Notes under the pieces: model-generated
Database searches by the model: none
What the model was told of the DNA's origin: nothing
What the model saw: only the letters and a program-made list of their open reading frames with translations
Part shown: in pieces, positions 43,701 to 58,233 of the stretch
How positions within the stretch are numbered: position 1 is the first letter of the stretch
Layout of the letters: each line of letters begins with the position of its first letter
Program-made: the position numbers and the translations under genes
NCBI GenBank assembly: GCA_019155185.1
Contig: CM032795.1
Location: 21,957,295-22,021,294 of the forward strand
Source: Beaufortia kweichowensis
Taxonomy: Eukaryota; Chordata; Actinopteri; Cypriniformes; Gastromyzontidae
DNA: 64,000 bases
Direction of reading: 5' to 3'

Positions 43701-46700
43701 AGCTGCGGTGTACGATATCGTGGGCTCACCCGCAAAAGACCACACTAAGCTTATCCTGCGTCCGTCACGGGCGCGCCCGGCAGAGGTGGAGCTCGGGGGA
43801 ATGTACCCGGGCTCGGACCCTGAGGGAGAACTCGTGGAGGCTTTAGCTGCAATAGAAAGGATGGAAAGCGAAGCAGCCATGGAAACAGAGCGTGGGGCTA
43901 AAGAGGTTCAGGACAAAGGTATTGTTAGGGAATGACCATTGTCTTCTAAATCATCCTTATTTTCTTTTGTGTGGTGTTATTCTTGCAGAGCCTTCATTTT
44001 CTTTACGTCTCTCTCTCTCTGTAGATAAACCTTTGAAGAAGCGCAAACAGGATTCTCATCCGCAGGAGCCCGGTGCAGCTGGAACGGCAGGTTCAGGCTC
44101 AGGGGCTCCGGGTGGGGGAGGCGGAGCTAACGCAGGGCACAGGCTCGCCCCTCAAGAAGCCAGCGCCGCGGGTACCAGCGCCAGCCGGCCGGGTCTCCAG
44201 GTGAGCTTGGAACAGGTGGGCAGGGTAGACGATGCCTGCATGGGCGTGCCCATCCCCGCTAGCGAGGCGCAACGCTGGCCTCAGGAGCCGCAGGAGGGCG
44301 TCACCCCGAAAGCTCTCAAACATAAGCACGACCACGCCCCTGAACACCGGCACCACCACGACGACAAGCAGCCCGACACCCCGCGCCAGAAACACAGGCC
44401 CGAAGGTCGCCACGGCGATGCAGGCGGACAGCGAGCTTCCCATTCGGGGAGCAAACCCGGCGAGCTTCCTCCATACGCGCTGGGTGAAAACACCAGCTCG
44501 GAAGCGCTCAAGAACTACACCATCCCCAAAATCAGGAAGGACGGAGGGGGAGACGTTCCAGAGGGCTGGAAGCAGCCGTGCGTGAGGCTGGAGAGACTGG
44601 ATTCGGAGGGTGATGTAAAGAAAAGCGTCAAGCCTGTGGTTGTTCTGCAGAAGCTCTCAATAGACGAGGTGCAGAGGCTCATGAGAGAGAGAGACTCGCG
44701 CGGCTCAAAGTCCAGCAAGAACAGGCTGTCCACGGGGAGGTCTGGGAAAGGTAGGGGATCTCTTTTACCTTCACTAGATGGCAGTTTGAAACCAAACAGG
44801 GATATTTGCAACACCTCCGGGCAGCTCTGACAGTCAGACTACAGACTCTTGTTAATATCTGGTATCTTTGGTTTTGGCTGTTTGTGTTCAAGCGACTAAG
44901 CGTTAAATGCTTCTGTTTCTGCCCACCAAAAATGAGTTTTTTTTTTTTAGAAATGTGACAAATTGTATTTGTTTAGTAGCATCTTCCATTTTATATCTGA
45001 CTTCTATACCTAGTCAGTAAAGATTTTTTAGACATTTAGATATTGACCGTCAGATATTTGATTGGACTGCACTGCTTTTACTGCTGTTATTTAAAGACTG
45101 GTTTATCTGAAATGTCTAAAAATGTATATCCAGAATAAATTTTATCATTAATATATACAAATTAACTATTGTATATGGCATTAAAATTCAGTGAATAACA
45201 ATACTAGACACACAGACACTCTTATTATTGTTTATAGGATTGTCGAAATGCTGGAATTTGATTTGAACTATGCTGTTATAAACACTTTAAATTAACATGA
45301 AGACATACGGTCTTTGAGTTTTCTTAAGGAAGTTATTTTCATTAAAAGAAAGAAGGTAAAACTTGAGAAACTGTACAACAGAGAGCAAGAGTAGACTATA
45401 GAAAGACTGGTACTTCAGGTTTTTTATATGAACTTGTACCAAAGAACTTGTACTCTTAACATGTCTAGTTACTGTTGTTTGGTGTTGTTAGAACTCTTGT
45501 GTGATTTGGTTCAAGTATGTGCTCTTCATCAGCTGTGTAGATTAAACAGAAGTCTTATTCCAGGTGGTATAGACCCATCTGTACTGAAGGATCTTCCTCC
45601 TGAGCTGCTGGCAGAGATCGAGTCCACCATGCCTCTGTGTGAGAGAGTTAAGATGAACAAACGCAAACGCAGCACTGTTAATGAGAGGCCGAAATATGCA
45701 GAGGACAGTTCTGAAGATGAGGAGTTCTGTGAGTACTGTACTATTTAATTCAATGTTATTTGTATAGCGCTTTCTCACAAAGATTATTGTACCAAAGCAG
45801 CTTTACATGTATTGATAAGATAACAGTCAGTGGTCAGGGATTCAGAAAAACTCTTTAAAAGAGAGAAAAAACCCTGACATGACGTGTTATAGATGCAATC
45901 TGTAATAAAGGACACAAATGTCCATTGATCACATCTATAACTCGCTATGCAGTTACAAGACACAGACATTTACTTACTTGACTTACACTACACTGATGAC
46001 AAATGAATAATGTATTCTGATTCTGAGTGAATTATTAGCAGCTGCAAGGCAACACTTTATGGAGAAGTCCAAATATACTGCATTAAGTTCATCTCCGCTT
46101 TCTCGTTCAGCATCTCGCAAACGTCAGAAGAAGGAACGTGACCGAGCGTGGGAGTTTGAGGAGCGAGAACGGAAGAGTTTTGGGGAACATCGAAAAGGAA
46201 ACTATGATGCGTCGCAGAGGCTCTGGAAGCCGATACGACGACTCTGACGTAGACTCTCCTCCTCCCAGCCTCAGTGACGGTGAGATGACAACAAGAACAC
46301 CAGCACTTTGCATGTCACTTGTTATTGTCTGTTAATTGAGAGATGTTTTATTTTTACTTTTTCAGTTGCAAGACGTTTAAAGACAAAAGAGAAGCAAAAG
46401 AAGCGGAAAGCATATGAACCCAAGCTGACCGCTGAAGGTAAAGTCACTCATTGCGCTCAATCTATCCTCTTTCACTCGTGATGTTAAAACTTTCCGTATT
46501 ATTTCTGTTCCCTGCAGAAATGATGGACTCTTCCACGTTTAAAAGGTTCCTGTTGAGTATTGACAACATCTTGGAGAACCTGGAGGATGTGGATTTTACT
46601 GCTCAGGGTACGCTCGGCTCGTCTGTGTGTTTGATGTCTGTATTATGACCGAGGTCCATGTTAATGTGTGTGTGTTCTTGCAGATGATGATGAGATCCCT

Positions 46701-49700
46701 CAGGAGTTGTTGTTGGGTAAACAGCAGCTGAATGAGTTGGGTAGTGAATCGGCTAAGATTAAAGCCATGGGCATCACCTGCAGGGTAAGTGCTTTAATAT
46801 CTAATACAGCTTCTGTAGGATTGTAAAAGTCAGAGTTCTGTTGGAATTTATCTTTTGTGGCTTTTGGGACAGTCCATGTCTATTAGCTTTAATAGGATGA
46901 TATGTTACTGTCAGTGTCATTCATGTTGGTATGAGGATGGTTTCTGTTTGACAGCTTTGTTTCTACAACCTTTGTGAAGGCAGTTTTGTAAATGTAAAAG
47001 CATATCTAGTCTACTGTTGTTTTATTTAACACCCTGTTTTTATCTGTGTACATCACTTTCTCTTGCGTCTCAGATTCCTTCTGATAAACTGGTGAAGCTG
47101 TTGAACATCCTGGAGAAGAACATTCTGGACGGTGCCAGTCTTTCCACACTCATGAGTCATGTGAGCAGCATTTACAACCACTCAAAATCAGTTGACTTGT
47201 TTTATGTGATATTCCAATTTAGCACATTTTGGTGGAAATGACTCTCTTTTGCTCTTCATCAGGATAATGATGGTGAGGATGAGGAGCGTCTCTGGAGGGA
47301 TCTCATCATGGAACGTGTAACCAAATCAGCAGACGCGTGTCTTACTGCTCTTAACATCATGACGTCATTACACATGCCTAAAGCCGTGTACATCGAGGAC
47401 GTGATCGAGAGGATTCTGCAGTACACTAAGTTCCACCTGCAGAACACTCTTTACCCGCAGTACGATCCCGTCTATAGGGTCAATCCTAAAGGAGGTGAGA
47501 CGCTCTCACTTCACTCTGCACACCAATTCATAAGTGATTACTGCCATCAGACCTTCTTGAAATCAGCTAAATACCTCATTTGAATTGTACAAACTATTCA
47601 TCTAGTGTCATATTGAACTTTGAAGCTTTGTATGTCTGAGCAAATGGTTTGAAGAAAGGTTTTGACTTGATCTTGTCTGTGTTTCACACCGTCCACGTGT
47701 GAACAGGCCTTAATACACTCAAACTCTTCATGCCGTCACTTTAAATCATCTGCATTGAGCTGAATTCTATTGAATTAAACTGTGTTTGTGTGCGTCTCAG
47801 GTTCCTTGCTCAGCTCGAAAGCAAAGCGAGCCAAATGCTCCACCGCAAAGCAGCGAGTGATCGTCATGCTCTATAACAAAGTGTGTGATGTGGTGAGCAA
47901 CATCTCTGAGCTGCTGGAGATTCAGCTACTCACTGATACCACCATATTACAGGTACATAATCATCTGCTGTCATTTCTTTTCTTTGTTTCTGTCTCGTTT
48001 TCTCCCTCCTCTCATCCTCTTCATCTCATGGTTTGTGTCATTTCTGCAGGTCTCCTCGATGGGCATCACGCCGTTCTTTGTGGAGAATGTCAGCGAGTTG
48101 CAGCTCTGTGCCATAAAGCTGGTGACAGCGGTATGTTTACCAGTAACACACTTCTGCTCTTGCAATGATAAATTCAGACCCTGCTGCTGTTCATATTGTC
48201 ATCTCTGATAAGATAAATGTTCATTTGCCTACTGTGCTGAAATTGATTTCTGCGTCTCAGGTCTTCTCTCGCTACGAGAAACACAGGCAGTTGATCCTAG
48301 AGGAGATTTTCACCTCACTGGCCCGACTGCCCACCAGCAAACGCAGTCTCAGGAACTTCAGGTACTGATGAAACTGACCTGTAGTAAACATGAGAGCGTT
48401 TGCTGGGTGTGTATTTAATGTGTATGTGTGTGTGTGTGTTCAGGTTAAACAGTAGTGATGCTGAGGGAGAGCCCGTGTATATTCAGATGGTCACCGCTCT
48501 GGTCCTGCAGTTAATTCAGTGTGTGGTTCACCTGCCCTCAGAGAAAGACTCGTCTGAAGATGATCATAAGATGGTACCGCTTCACATTATTATCTGAGAT
48601 CAGTTTTACCACAGTAATAAAACACAGTGAATGGTGAATAAATCATTTGAAACTGTTTGTTCATGATGTCTGTATAACACTGATGCAGTTCAGTGTATAG
48701 GTACCTTGTTGACTTCTCGTAAACATCTCTAAAACAAAACTCACATTTATACATTCAATAGACAAGTATAGTTTCCATTGTATCAGTGTAAATCCTTATA
48801 GACCAAATGATGACATAATTCTGTGTCTGTCAGGTTGATGATGACGTGTTAATAACCAACTCGTATGAAACAGCCAGACGGACGGCGCAGAACTTCCTTT
48901 CAGTCTTCCTCAAAAAGTCAGATCATCTTTCTCTCAATCCATTTTTGCCTTGTGAAGTGTGTGTGGTGTTTGCAGTACTCAGAATGTGTTGCCCATCTCA
49001 GGTGTGGCAGTAAACAGGGTGAGGAGGATTATAGGCCGCTGTTTGAAAACTTTGTGCAAGATCTGTTGTCTACGGTCAATAAACCCGAATGGCCCGCTTC
49101 AGAACTGCTGCTGAGCCTGCTGGGCAGATTACTGGTAATAACAACATTTACGTTACACCTACAGAATGTATACTGAAATGTTTTTATATACACATACAAT
49201 AAGTAAAGAGCGACTTGTGACCCTTCTTGCCCTCTGTATAGGTGCATCAGTTCAGTAACAAGCAGACTGAAATGGCCCTGCGGGTGGCATCGCTGGACTA
49301 TCTGGGCACCGTCGCTGCCCGACTGAGGAAAGATTCGGTCACCAGCAGAATGGATCAGAAAGCCATCGACCGCATCATCAGTGAGGTGAGCGCAGCTGCA
49401 GTTAACACACGCACGTGTTGTCGCTTGTGAGCTGCGTCTGTTGAACGATCCGTGTTCGTTTCTGCGTTTAGAGTTTAGAGGGAGACGAGACCCAGCGGTT
49501 GCAGAAAGCGCTGCTAGATTACATGGACGGGAACGCAGAGACAGACCCCGCCCTCGTAGTGAGTCTTACTAACTACCCATCTGAGATCTTTTTATGTGTC
49601 CTGAACTCCAAGCCTTCTGATTGCCATGTGTTTTGCTTGAATCTCACAGTTTGCACGCAAGTTTTACATCGCTCAGTGGTTCAGAGACTGCACTACGGAG

Positions 49701-52700
49701 GCCGAGAAGGCCATGCGCAATCAGAATCCAAAGGAGGAGGATTCAGACGGGACGCAGCACGCTAAAGAGCTGCAGACCACCGGAGACATCATGCAGCGCG
49801 CTGAAACCCGCAAGAAATACCTGCACACGGTCATTAAATCCACTCCTAATCAGTTTACTACTCTCAGGTACTTCTCACCTCTGCTTCTGTCATGTTTAGA
49901 TCAAGATTGGGTTTATACTGCTGTATTTAATGTAAAACTGCTGTGAACAGGATGAATTCAGACACTGTGGACTATGAGGACGCCGGCCTTATCGTGCGCT
50001 ATCTGGCCTCCACCAGACCTTTCTCTCAGAGCTTTGACATTTACCTGACACAGGTGACAAAATACACACATCATTGTTTTATGAACTTCTTTTATAATAA
50101 TATAATAATGCAATTGTACTGATTCACCAAGTAAATTAGTCTAATGACTTTGTAAAACTTAAAATGGCCAACATTTTAGTAAACGTTAATAATGCAACAA
50201 GATAGATAATCATCTAATGAAATGCTTAAATATTGAAGCCTTTTTGTTAGTAATTTTAAGTAGCAAATGTTGTGTGGACCTAGTGTTTGTGGATTGATAT
50301 GTCATTGCATGTGTGTATTTTTTGTTTTCAGATTCTGCGAGTTTTAGGCGAGAGCGCTATAGCCGTCAGGACTAAAGCCATGAAGTGTCTGTCTGAGGTG
50401 GTGGCTGTGGATCCCAGTATTCTTGCCAGGGTAAAAATGTGAATTCAAAGCGTTTCCCTTTAGTTTAGCGCCGGTGTTTAACGGTATGTTTGTGTGTTGT
50501 GTAGTCTGATATGCAGCGAGGTGTTCATGGGCGTCTGATGGATAACTCCACCAGCGTGAGGGAGGCAGCGGTCGAGCTGTTGGGACGCTTCGTGTTAAGT
50601 CGACCTCAGTTGACGGAGCAGTACTACGACATGCTCATCGAGAGGATACTGGTACGTCTGCCATCGCTTTTCTGTCTCGGAGCTCCTCTGGGTTCCTCAC
50701 CGAGCGTTAATAAGATGATGGTGATCGTGATCTTTCTCTCCAGGATACAGGTATCAGCGTGAGAAAGAGGGTGATCAAGATCCTGAGAGATATTTGTTTA
50801 GAGCAGCCCAACTTCAGTAAGATCACAGAGATGTGCGTGAAGATGATCCGCAGGGTCAACGATGAGGAAGGCATCAAGGTCTGTTTTGTTTTGATGCGTC
50901 ACATTATAATGACAGGTGGTGTGTCCTAAAAGTGCTCACTGCTCCCTTCCTCCCCGCAGAAACTGGTGAATGAAACGTTCCAGAAGCTCTGGTTTACACC
51001 GACGGCCAGCCACGATAAGGAGACAATGAACAGAAAGATTCTCAACATCACTGATGTGGTCAGTCCACCAGCAGATCTTAATCTCACTCAGACACTGTGA
51101 TCTAACCAGGTGTACCGCGGTAAGCGGCACGTCCATGACCCTGACCACACAGTCTGTCTATCGGTTTCTGTTGTGGTTTATGTCGCTGTCCCACCCTCAT
51201 TGATTCAAAGACATGCTGTCTATTAAACATCACGTGTGTTCTGATTGTGCTGCTGTTGACAGACTTTAAGACATGTGACTTTACACCTGGTTAGAGCGTG
51301 ATGTGAGGTGGTTTTTTGGGTTTGGCATTTATTTCCATGTTAAATTGGCTGTACTACCAAACTTTTACACTTGCAAGAAATGCAAATCAGTCAGTCCTTT
51401 AAGGTTTAGCTTTTATATCCATACATGTCAGATGTGTCATCATACACAAGTTAATGAGTGAATTGTGCTGCAGGTGGCTGCCTGTAGAGACACTGGATAT
51501 GACTGGTTCGAGCAACTCCTGCAGAATGTAAGTCCTTGTGTTTATAATCCATTACTGTTCAGACTGGACACCTGTACCAGTTTTAATTTGTGTTGTTTCT
51601 GAAGCTGTTGAAGTCAGAAGAGGATTCGTCCTATAAGCCGGCCAGGAAAGCCTGTGTGCAGTTAGTCGACAATCTTGTGGAATATATCCTCAAATACGAG
51701 GAGGCACTGGCAGGTACGTAAACAAAACGTACACACATCACTAAAGACTCAGTCAGTTCTTTTCCTCATTAATACAATAATAATAATGAGAAGATGTGAT
51801 CTCCAGATGTTCATGAGTTTTTGTCATGTCACGTGTGTGTAGAGCACAAGAGCGTGAACTCGACGCGGTTGGTGGCGTGCATCACTACGCTGTATCTGTT
51901 CAGTAAGATCAGAGCTCATCTGATGGTCAAACATGCCATGACTATGCAGCCCTACCTCACCACAAAGTGCAGTGTAAGTGCTGAACGACACCATGTCTGA
52001 TGTCATTCTGCCATCTGGTGGCCATGTGTTACTACTGTGTCAGCAGATGTACATTTGTGTTTTATTTTCTGTTTTTTTGTCTAGTCTCAGAGTGACTTCA
52101 TGGTCATTTGTAATGTTGCTAAGATCCTGGAGCTGGTAGTTCCTTTGATGGATCATCCCAGCGAGAGCTTCCTCACCACCATTGAAGAAGACCTGATGAA
52201 GCTTATTTTAAAATACGGCATGACTGTAAGTCACACGCATCACAACATTCATGAGCTTTATTACTAATGTTTCATCTAAAATAAAAGTAATACTTTTGCT
52301 CTCTTTCTCTGCAGGTTGTCCAGCACTGTGTTAGTTGTTTGGGTGCTGTAGTGAATAAAGTGACCCATAATTATAAGTTTGTATGGGCGTGTTTTAACCG
52401 TTATTACGGTGCTCTGACGAAGCTGAAGGTTCAGCATCAGGAGGGTACGAACAGTATGGCCATGTCTGCAACTAAAGCAGCTCTGCTCCGATCGCTCTTC
52501 ACCGTTGGAGCTCTCTGCAGACACTTTGACTTTGACCGTGAAGACTTCAAGGGCACCACTAAGGTAATCAAGCATTTCCTCATACCTAATCCACTTCCTC
52601 CTGCCCTCTACACACATAGAAGCCATATCGTCTGTACATATTGAACAGCTTTGCCTTTAAATGATGATGGGACAAGACTGTGTCATGTTAAAGGCCTTGG

Positions 52701-55700
52701 ATTGATTTATTATCATGTCATGTTATAAACAGGTTGTTATAAAGGAGAAGGTTCTGGAATCACTGCTGTACTTCACTAATCATGAAGACGAGGAGGTCCG
52801 CTGTAAAGCCATCATTGGGTTAGGTAAGATGACATTTCACATATAATATTAGATATTACTTAGGCTGACGTGTTTCAGTGCTTAATTCTGATTGACCGTT
52901 ATGAGCGCATCACTGCACTTAGGCTTTAATATTTGTGTTAAACATTTAAAAACCTCTTTTTATTTATGTGATTTGAAGCACGATATGAAACATCAAAGCG
53001 ATGTGATGTGTTGCAGGGTTTCTGTTCATCATGCACCCGAGTCAGATGTTTGTACCGGAGGTGAAGTCTCTGTATAATGGTCTGCTGTCTGATAAGAGAT
53101 GCAGCATCACGCTGAAGATTCAGGTGCTGAAGAATCTGCAGATGTATTTACAGGAGGAGGACTCACGCATGCAGGAGGCTGACCGAGAATGTGAGTAATG
53201 ACACCAATATATTCATCTCGCAGAAAATGAAGTAATTATAGTTATTTCGTCGATGATTTGCAACATAAAATACATGGTATAAATCATAGCGGGGAACTGT
53301 GCTCTGCATTACATCCACAAAGATCCATGATTCATTAAAGCAATACTTAATGATAGTATTTAATCTGTAAAATAATGAAGTGTACAGTAAGTGATAGTTT
53401 GATGTTTGGTAAGGTGGTCTCTAGTCTTACACCGGCTGTGTTTGTGTGTTTTCAGGGCAGAAGATGTCGAAGCAGGAGGATCTAAAGGAGATGGGTGATA
53501 TCTCATCCGGTATGAGCAGCTCCATCATGCAGCTGTATCTCAAACAGGTGCTGGAGTCTTTCTTTCACGCGCAGTCCAGTGTCCGACACTTCGCTCTCAA
53601 CGTCATCGCTCTGACGCTCAGCCAGGGACTCATACACCCCGTACAGGTACACGGCAAATACAATAACACCACAACAACATGCACATGCACGCTAATATGG
53701 ACTCATTTTCCTTTTCTCCTTGTGATTACAGTGTGTACCGTATCTGATTTCCATGGGGACAGACCTGGAGCCCACCATGAGGAATAAAGCTGACCAGCAG
53801 CTGGTGGAGATTGATAAGAAGTACACTGGATTTATCCATGTAAGCATCCATCTACATTCCCAGTCATGCGTGTCATCCAGTGCTGGAATATTCAGTTCAT
53901 ATTGGCCTGAAGTTTAAGAATGTATGGCATTATACCCTGAAACACCAGAACAAGCGACAGTCAGAAAAAAAAATAGTGTTATCTTATCTTACAAACACAA
54001 AATGATTTATCACAGGGGTCATGTGTTCCCCAGGTTAATTTTGGGGCAAATCCCTCACCCACCCACATGAGACGATATCAGCTTGTGTCTCATAGCTGGA
54101 AATATCTCTAATGCACATGTATTTATTTAAAGATTCACATTCAGTGTGTAAGAAGCATGAGGCTCCAGCTACAGGACTGAGTTTATTTGTTGTGTACAGA
54201 TGAAGGCTGTGGCAGGGATGAAGATGTCCTATCAAGTGCAGCAGGCCATCTTGGGTTCAACAGGATCCATCGTCCGCGGGTTCCGTCAGGACGAGTCCAG
54301 TTCTGCGCTGTGCGCTCACCTGTACAGCATGATCCGAACAAACAGACAACACAGACGAGCGTTCCTCATTTCACTCCTCAATCTGTTCGACGACAGCTCC
54401 GTAAGCGCTTCCCGCCCGTCTCTCTCGTTCACTGTCACTGGATCTTTGCTGTGATGTTAATATCTGTCTGTCTCTCTGTGTGTCTGAGCAGAAGATGGAG
54501 GTGAACATGCTGTTGTTCATCGCTGATAATTTGGCCTACTTCCCGTATCAGTCACAGGAGGAGCCTCTGTTCATCATGCATCACATAGACATCACGCTGT
54601 CCGTGTCGGGCAGCAACCTGCTACAGACATTTAAAGAGGTAAACGCCAAATAACATACTGACTAAATGATAACATTTTCTGTAGTGTGATGTGAACGTGC
54701 TCATGATGTGATGTTTCTGCCATCGTCTCAGTCTCTCATCAGAGTTCCAGGCAGGAAGAGCCGAAAGAGGAGGCGACGAAGACAGCAGAACGGCTCAGAA
54801 GAGCAAAGAGGAGAGCTGGAGGAGGACAGAGAGCGGAAGAGCGGAGATGAAGAGGGTGCAGAGGATGATTTTGAGGAGGATGAAGAGGGTCAGCGGGTGA
54901 GGAAGCCCAGGCCGACGGAGAACGCCAGGGAGTCCGAATCGGAATCGGATCTTGAAGATGTTGATGCCGTCATGGAGCGTCTCCCTGATGACCCGTCATC
55001 TCTCCTGGATTTTGCCAGAGCATCACAGGGTATTTTATTACTGCTGGTGCTGAAACAACATCTCAAGAACCTCTACGGCTTCTCAGACAGGTAACGCACA
55101 CAAGCCGTGTATACGTGTGTATATTCTACTCATACTGACACCTGTATTTGATTCTTTACTACATACGGCTAAATAATCAACAAAATGAACATGCATGTAC
55201 ACGTAACACAACTGATCATTTAAACGATAAAGATAACTAATGTAATAGTGCTTAATAGATGTATCTGTGTCTGATTTATTACTAAACCAGATCCTTACTT
55301 TCTTTCAATGCAGCAAAATTCAAAAATACTCTCCCACGGAGTCGGCTAAGGTGTACGATAAAGCCGTGAACAGAAAGTCATCGGTGCACTTCAGTCCGCG
55401 GCAGACCATCGACTTCCTCAATAACGATGACGCTCACGATGGCGTGACCTACGAACTGAAAAGGAAGATCGTCAAACAATACCTCGATGTGAGAACGCGT
55501 CTCGTTACAGAAATACTTGCGATTGTATATTTATATGGTCATAACAAACGCTCTTCTCTGTGTGTTTGAATCTCAGTTTAAGTTGCTGATGGAGCACCTG
55601 GACCCCGATGAAGAGGATGAGGATGGAGATACAAGTGCAAATGTGAGGAATAAAGCCATCACAGCACTGCTGGGGGGAGCGTCCACGAGCCCCCGAAACC

Positions 55701-56204
55701 ACCACACGCTCGACTCGGAGGATGAATATAGCGATGGGGAGGAGAGAACGCCAGGGGTGAGAGAACAAAACAATTCTTACAGGTTATATAGACTAATCCA
55801 CTTAGACCTGATACTATAAATCCCATGTGTTTCAGGCATCTAAGCGCGGGAGGCGCGGCGGAGACTCTGCGGACCTGCTGTTGGCCAACATGAGCGAGTC
55901 CGTCAGCGCGCTGGATATCATAGCCATCCACTGCCCTAAATACAGAGACCGGCCGCAGATAGCGCGAGTCATCCAGAGAAACGCCGACGGTTACAGCATC
56001 CACTGGATGGCCGGCTCGTACTCCAGCCCCTGGTCCGAGGCCAAACGACGCGACGGACGGAAGCTGGTGCCTTGGGTGGACACCATCAGAGAGACGGATA
56101 TCATCTACAAAAAAATCACACTCACTAGCGGCAACAAGCTCACCCACAAGGTGTCACAGACTCTGCGCTCGCTGTACGCTGCCAAGGACAGGAACTCCAG
56201 CTAA
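40724..56204 (+). CDS. nipbl: Nipped-B-like cohesin loader (NIPBL), 44 coding exons, one apparent frameshift
   Basis: With MAU2, NIPBL loads cohesin on chromatin and stimulates loop extrusion. Exons: 40724-40787, 41463-41628, 42139-42275, 42923-43034, 43122-43276, 43391-43446, 43546-43918, 44025-44750, 45564-45728, 46111-46279, 46366-46437, 46518-46607, 46684-46784, 47074-47160, 47263-47494, 47801-47952, 48050-48130, 48261-48361, 48444-48573, 48834-48916, 49002-49134, 49242-49385, 49472-49558, 49650-49867, 49951-50053, 50332-50430, 50505-50651, 50744-50878, 50960-51058, 51474-51527, 51605-51713, 51843-51973, 52085-52225, 52315-52563, 52733-52823, 53017-53190, 53456-53646, 53732-53839, 54200-54400, 54492-54638, 54732-55090, 55314-55488, 55577-55756, 55836-56204. 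About 2,364 aa. The N-terminus MNGDMPHVPITTLAGIAGLT is the MAU2-binding region. The HP1-binding type motif PVVVL is near 557, and the C-terminal two thirds is the HEAT-repeat hook. The low-complexity region is much shorter than in human. One phase break occurs in exon 46111-46279. Confidence 0.96.
45746..45990 (+). repeat. dispersed fish repeat (TTATTTGTATAGCGCTTTCT), copy 1
   Basis: About 240 bp, nearly identical to 58432-58668. The ATTTGTATAGCGCTTT head is a well-known teleost interspersed motif. It starts 17 bp after the donor of the nipbl exon ending at 45728. Confidence 0.8.
46190..46247 (+). other. nipbl: apparent 1-base insertion in nipbl exon 46111-46279
   Basis: The exon is 169 bases, but incoming and outgoing phases demand a multiple of three. 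The frame that enters reads ERERKSFGEHRKG and hits TGA at 46245-46247. The frame that leaves reads RRRGSGSRYDDSD, then VDSPPPSLSD, which is clearly NIPBL. Dropping one A from AAAA at 46193-46196 joins them as EHRKETMMRRRGSG. A homopolymer consensus error is the simplest reading. Confidence 0.65.
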
Positions 56205-56838
56205 TGATGCGTAAACACCCGCTGTCCCATCTCAAACCACACACATGCGTACATCATCATCATGCCTACCAGCCAAACATCTCCCGAGTCATCTTACGTC
56301 AGCCAAACACCAACACACACACACACACCACGAGCGGCTATTCAACACTACAGACTTCTCTCTGATGCGCTCTGGCTCGTGCCGGGGTGCGTCATCGTAT
56401 CGCAGGAATAAAATGTTTGGAGAAACATTGTATGGGTGCTCCTTCGCTGTTGTGCAGCAGATTTCTGGTTGTTTGATTTCTACTCCCAGTGTATCATAGT
56501 TTAACATAAAAATATTGTTTATATCTATAAAAGAAATTTAAATATATACTGAATGTTGAAAGAATTAGTTTGTTGATGTTTTTACCTTCTTTCTTGTTTT
56601 TTTTTTTGGATTTCTTAGCATCAAACGGCTTTCTATAGCTTAGCTCCTCCTTTACTGGCTGATGACTTTTTCTGTTGAGCTGTTTGTCCATTTTGTACGA
56701 TAGCACCGTGTGGCTGTAATTTATTGTGTATAGCATGCAGTGTCTGTGAGGAGGGCTGTGTCGAAGGACGTTTGCGATTCACAGGTCGCCCTGCTCGGTG
56801 TAAAGGGACCCACATGCCTCTGATGGAACAAATACTGC

Positions 56839-56844
56839 AATAAA
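56839..56844 (+). terminator. candidate poly(A) signal of nipbl
   Basis: AATAAA about 635 bases after the nipbl stop; a second lies at about 56995. The 3' UTR between them has no coding character. Confidence 0.5.
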
Positions 56845-58233
56845 TTTTCTACTTCTCTTACTTGCAAGACTCCTCGTGTCACTTTCTCTCGCCTTCTCTG
56901 CACTTATTTGTGATTTTTATGATGCTTTTACTGTGATGCACAAGCCAGCTGTCTGTGTTTCAGGGATGCTTTTATTTGAAGGATTCCAAGGAAAATAAAT
57001 CCCCTTCATCCCACATGTGAAGAATCACCTTTACAGAAAAGCCACATGGAATTCACGTGTGCAAAAAACATGTGCTTTTAGAAAACGTTTGTGAGATTGT
57101 GGAAAACATGTCATCTCATTTTTCATGTGTGATCCCACACGGTAATTCACTTTGGATACACGGCAGTGTTCCAAAACCAGATATTTCACATGATTTTGCA
57201 CATGTGAAATTTATGTTGTTCACATGAAAAATGTGAAATTCTTGTGGTTTTTCTCTGTAAGGGCAGGGCTGTTTCCTGACGGTGCCACACCAAACATGAG
57301 CCGCAAGAACACTTCTGGACCTTTTCACCAAAAATATACTGAAGATTCACTTCAGGTGGAGGAAATATCTTCAGACAGTTAACATGCTACTAAACTACTT
57401 TTTATTTTTCAAGTATATATACATATATAAAGGTATAATATACATAATACTGCTCATTTATAGACGGTTAGTTTTAGTTCTTGATTCTGATTGGTCAATA
57501 GTTGTGTTTGCTACATATTTTTAGGCTTTAATATCATAATATTGTAATAACACTAAGCTGTTACTTCATATCCAGTATTTTATGGCTGTTTGAAACACTT
57601 TAAAATCATTTCTGCAGGATATAGTGTGTGTATATGATGCAGAGAATGTCTGGATGACATACTGAACACATGTAGTGTTAAACAGAGAATCTCACAATGT
57701 ACTTGACCTGTGATGAAAGTAACTGAGGTCAACCATCACTGTTCTGTACATCACATGACCGTTAAGACATTTAAAACGGGCTGTAATCATTTCTTCACAT
57801 ATACATTTTAAACATGAAGATGATGTAAGTATTGCTTTTCTAATAACATATTACTGGAAAAACAAATGTAATCGGTGGTAACGTGAAAGCTTACTTTACC
57901 TGCAAACAGGTGCTGGAAATGGAAGAACAGGCGTTTGCTTGAATGGAAACGTTTCTGCTGTACGTCATTCATAGAGAAGAATGAGTGTTGTGACTGAACA
58001 CGCCTTCCATCTGCTCGAGAGAACGTGATTTACACAGGTGAGTGATGAGAAGAGGTATTCATTTGTGATGTTTCTCTAAATGTTTCTAATTGTAAATGAT
58101 TAAGGAACATGACAAAATGTCAAGTCTAAGCACTAAAATCATGTGCTTGACTAGTGATGGGAATATACTTCAGTACTGGTATATATATTACCAAGTAAGA
58201 ATGAGGATGACACTGCAAATGACCCTGTGAAAT

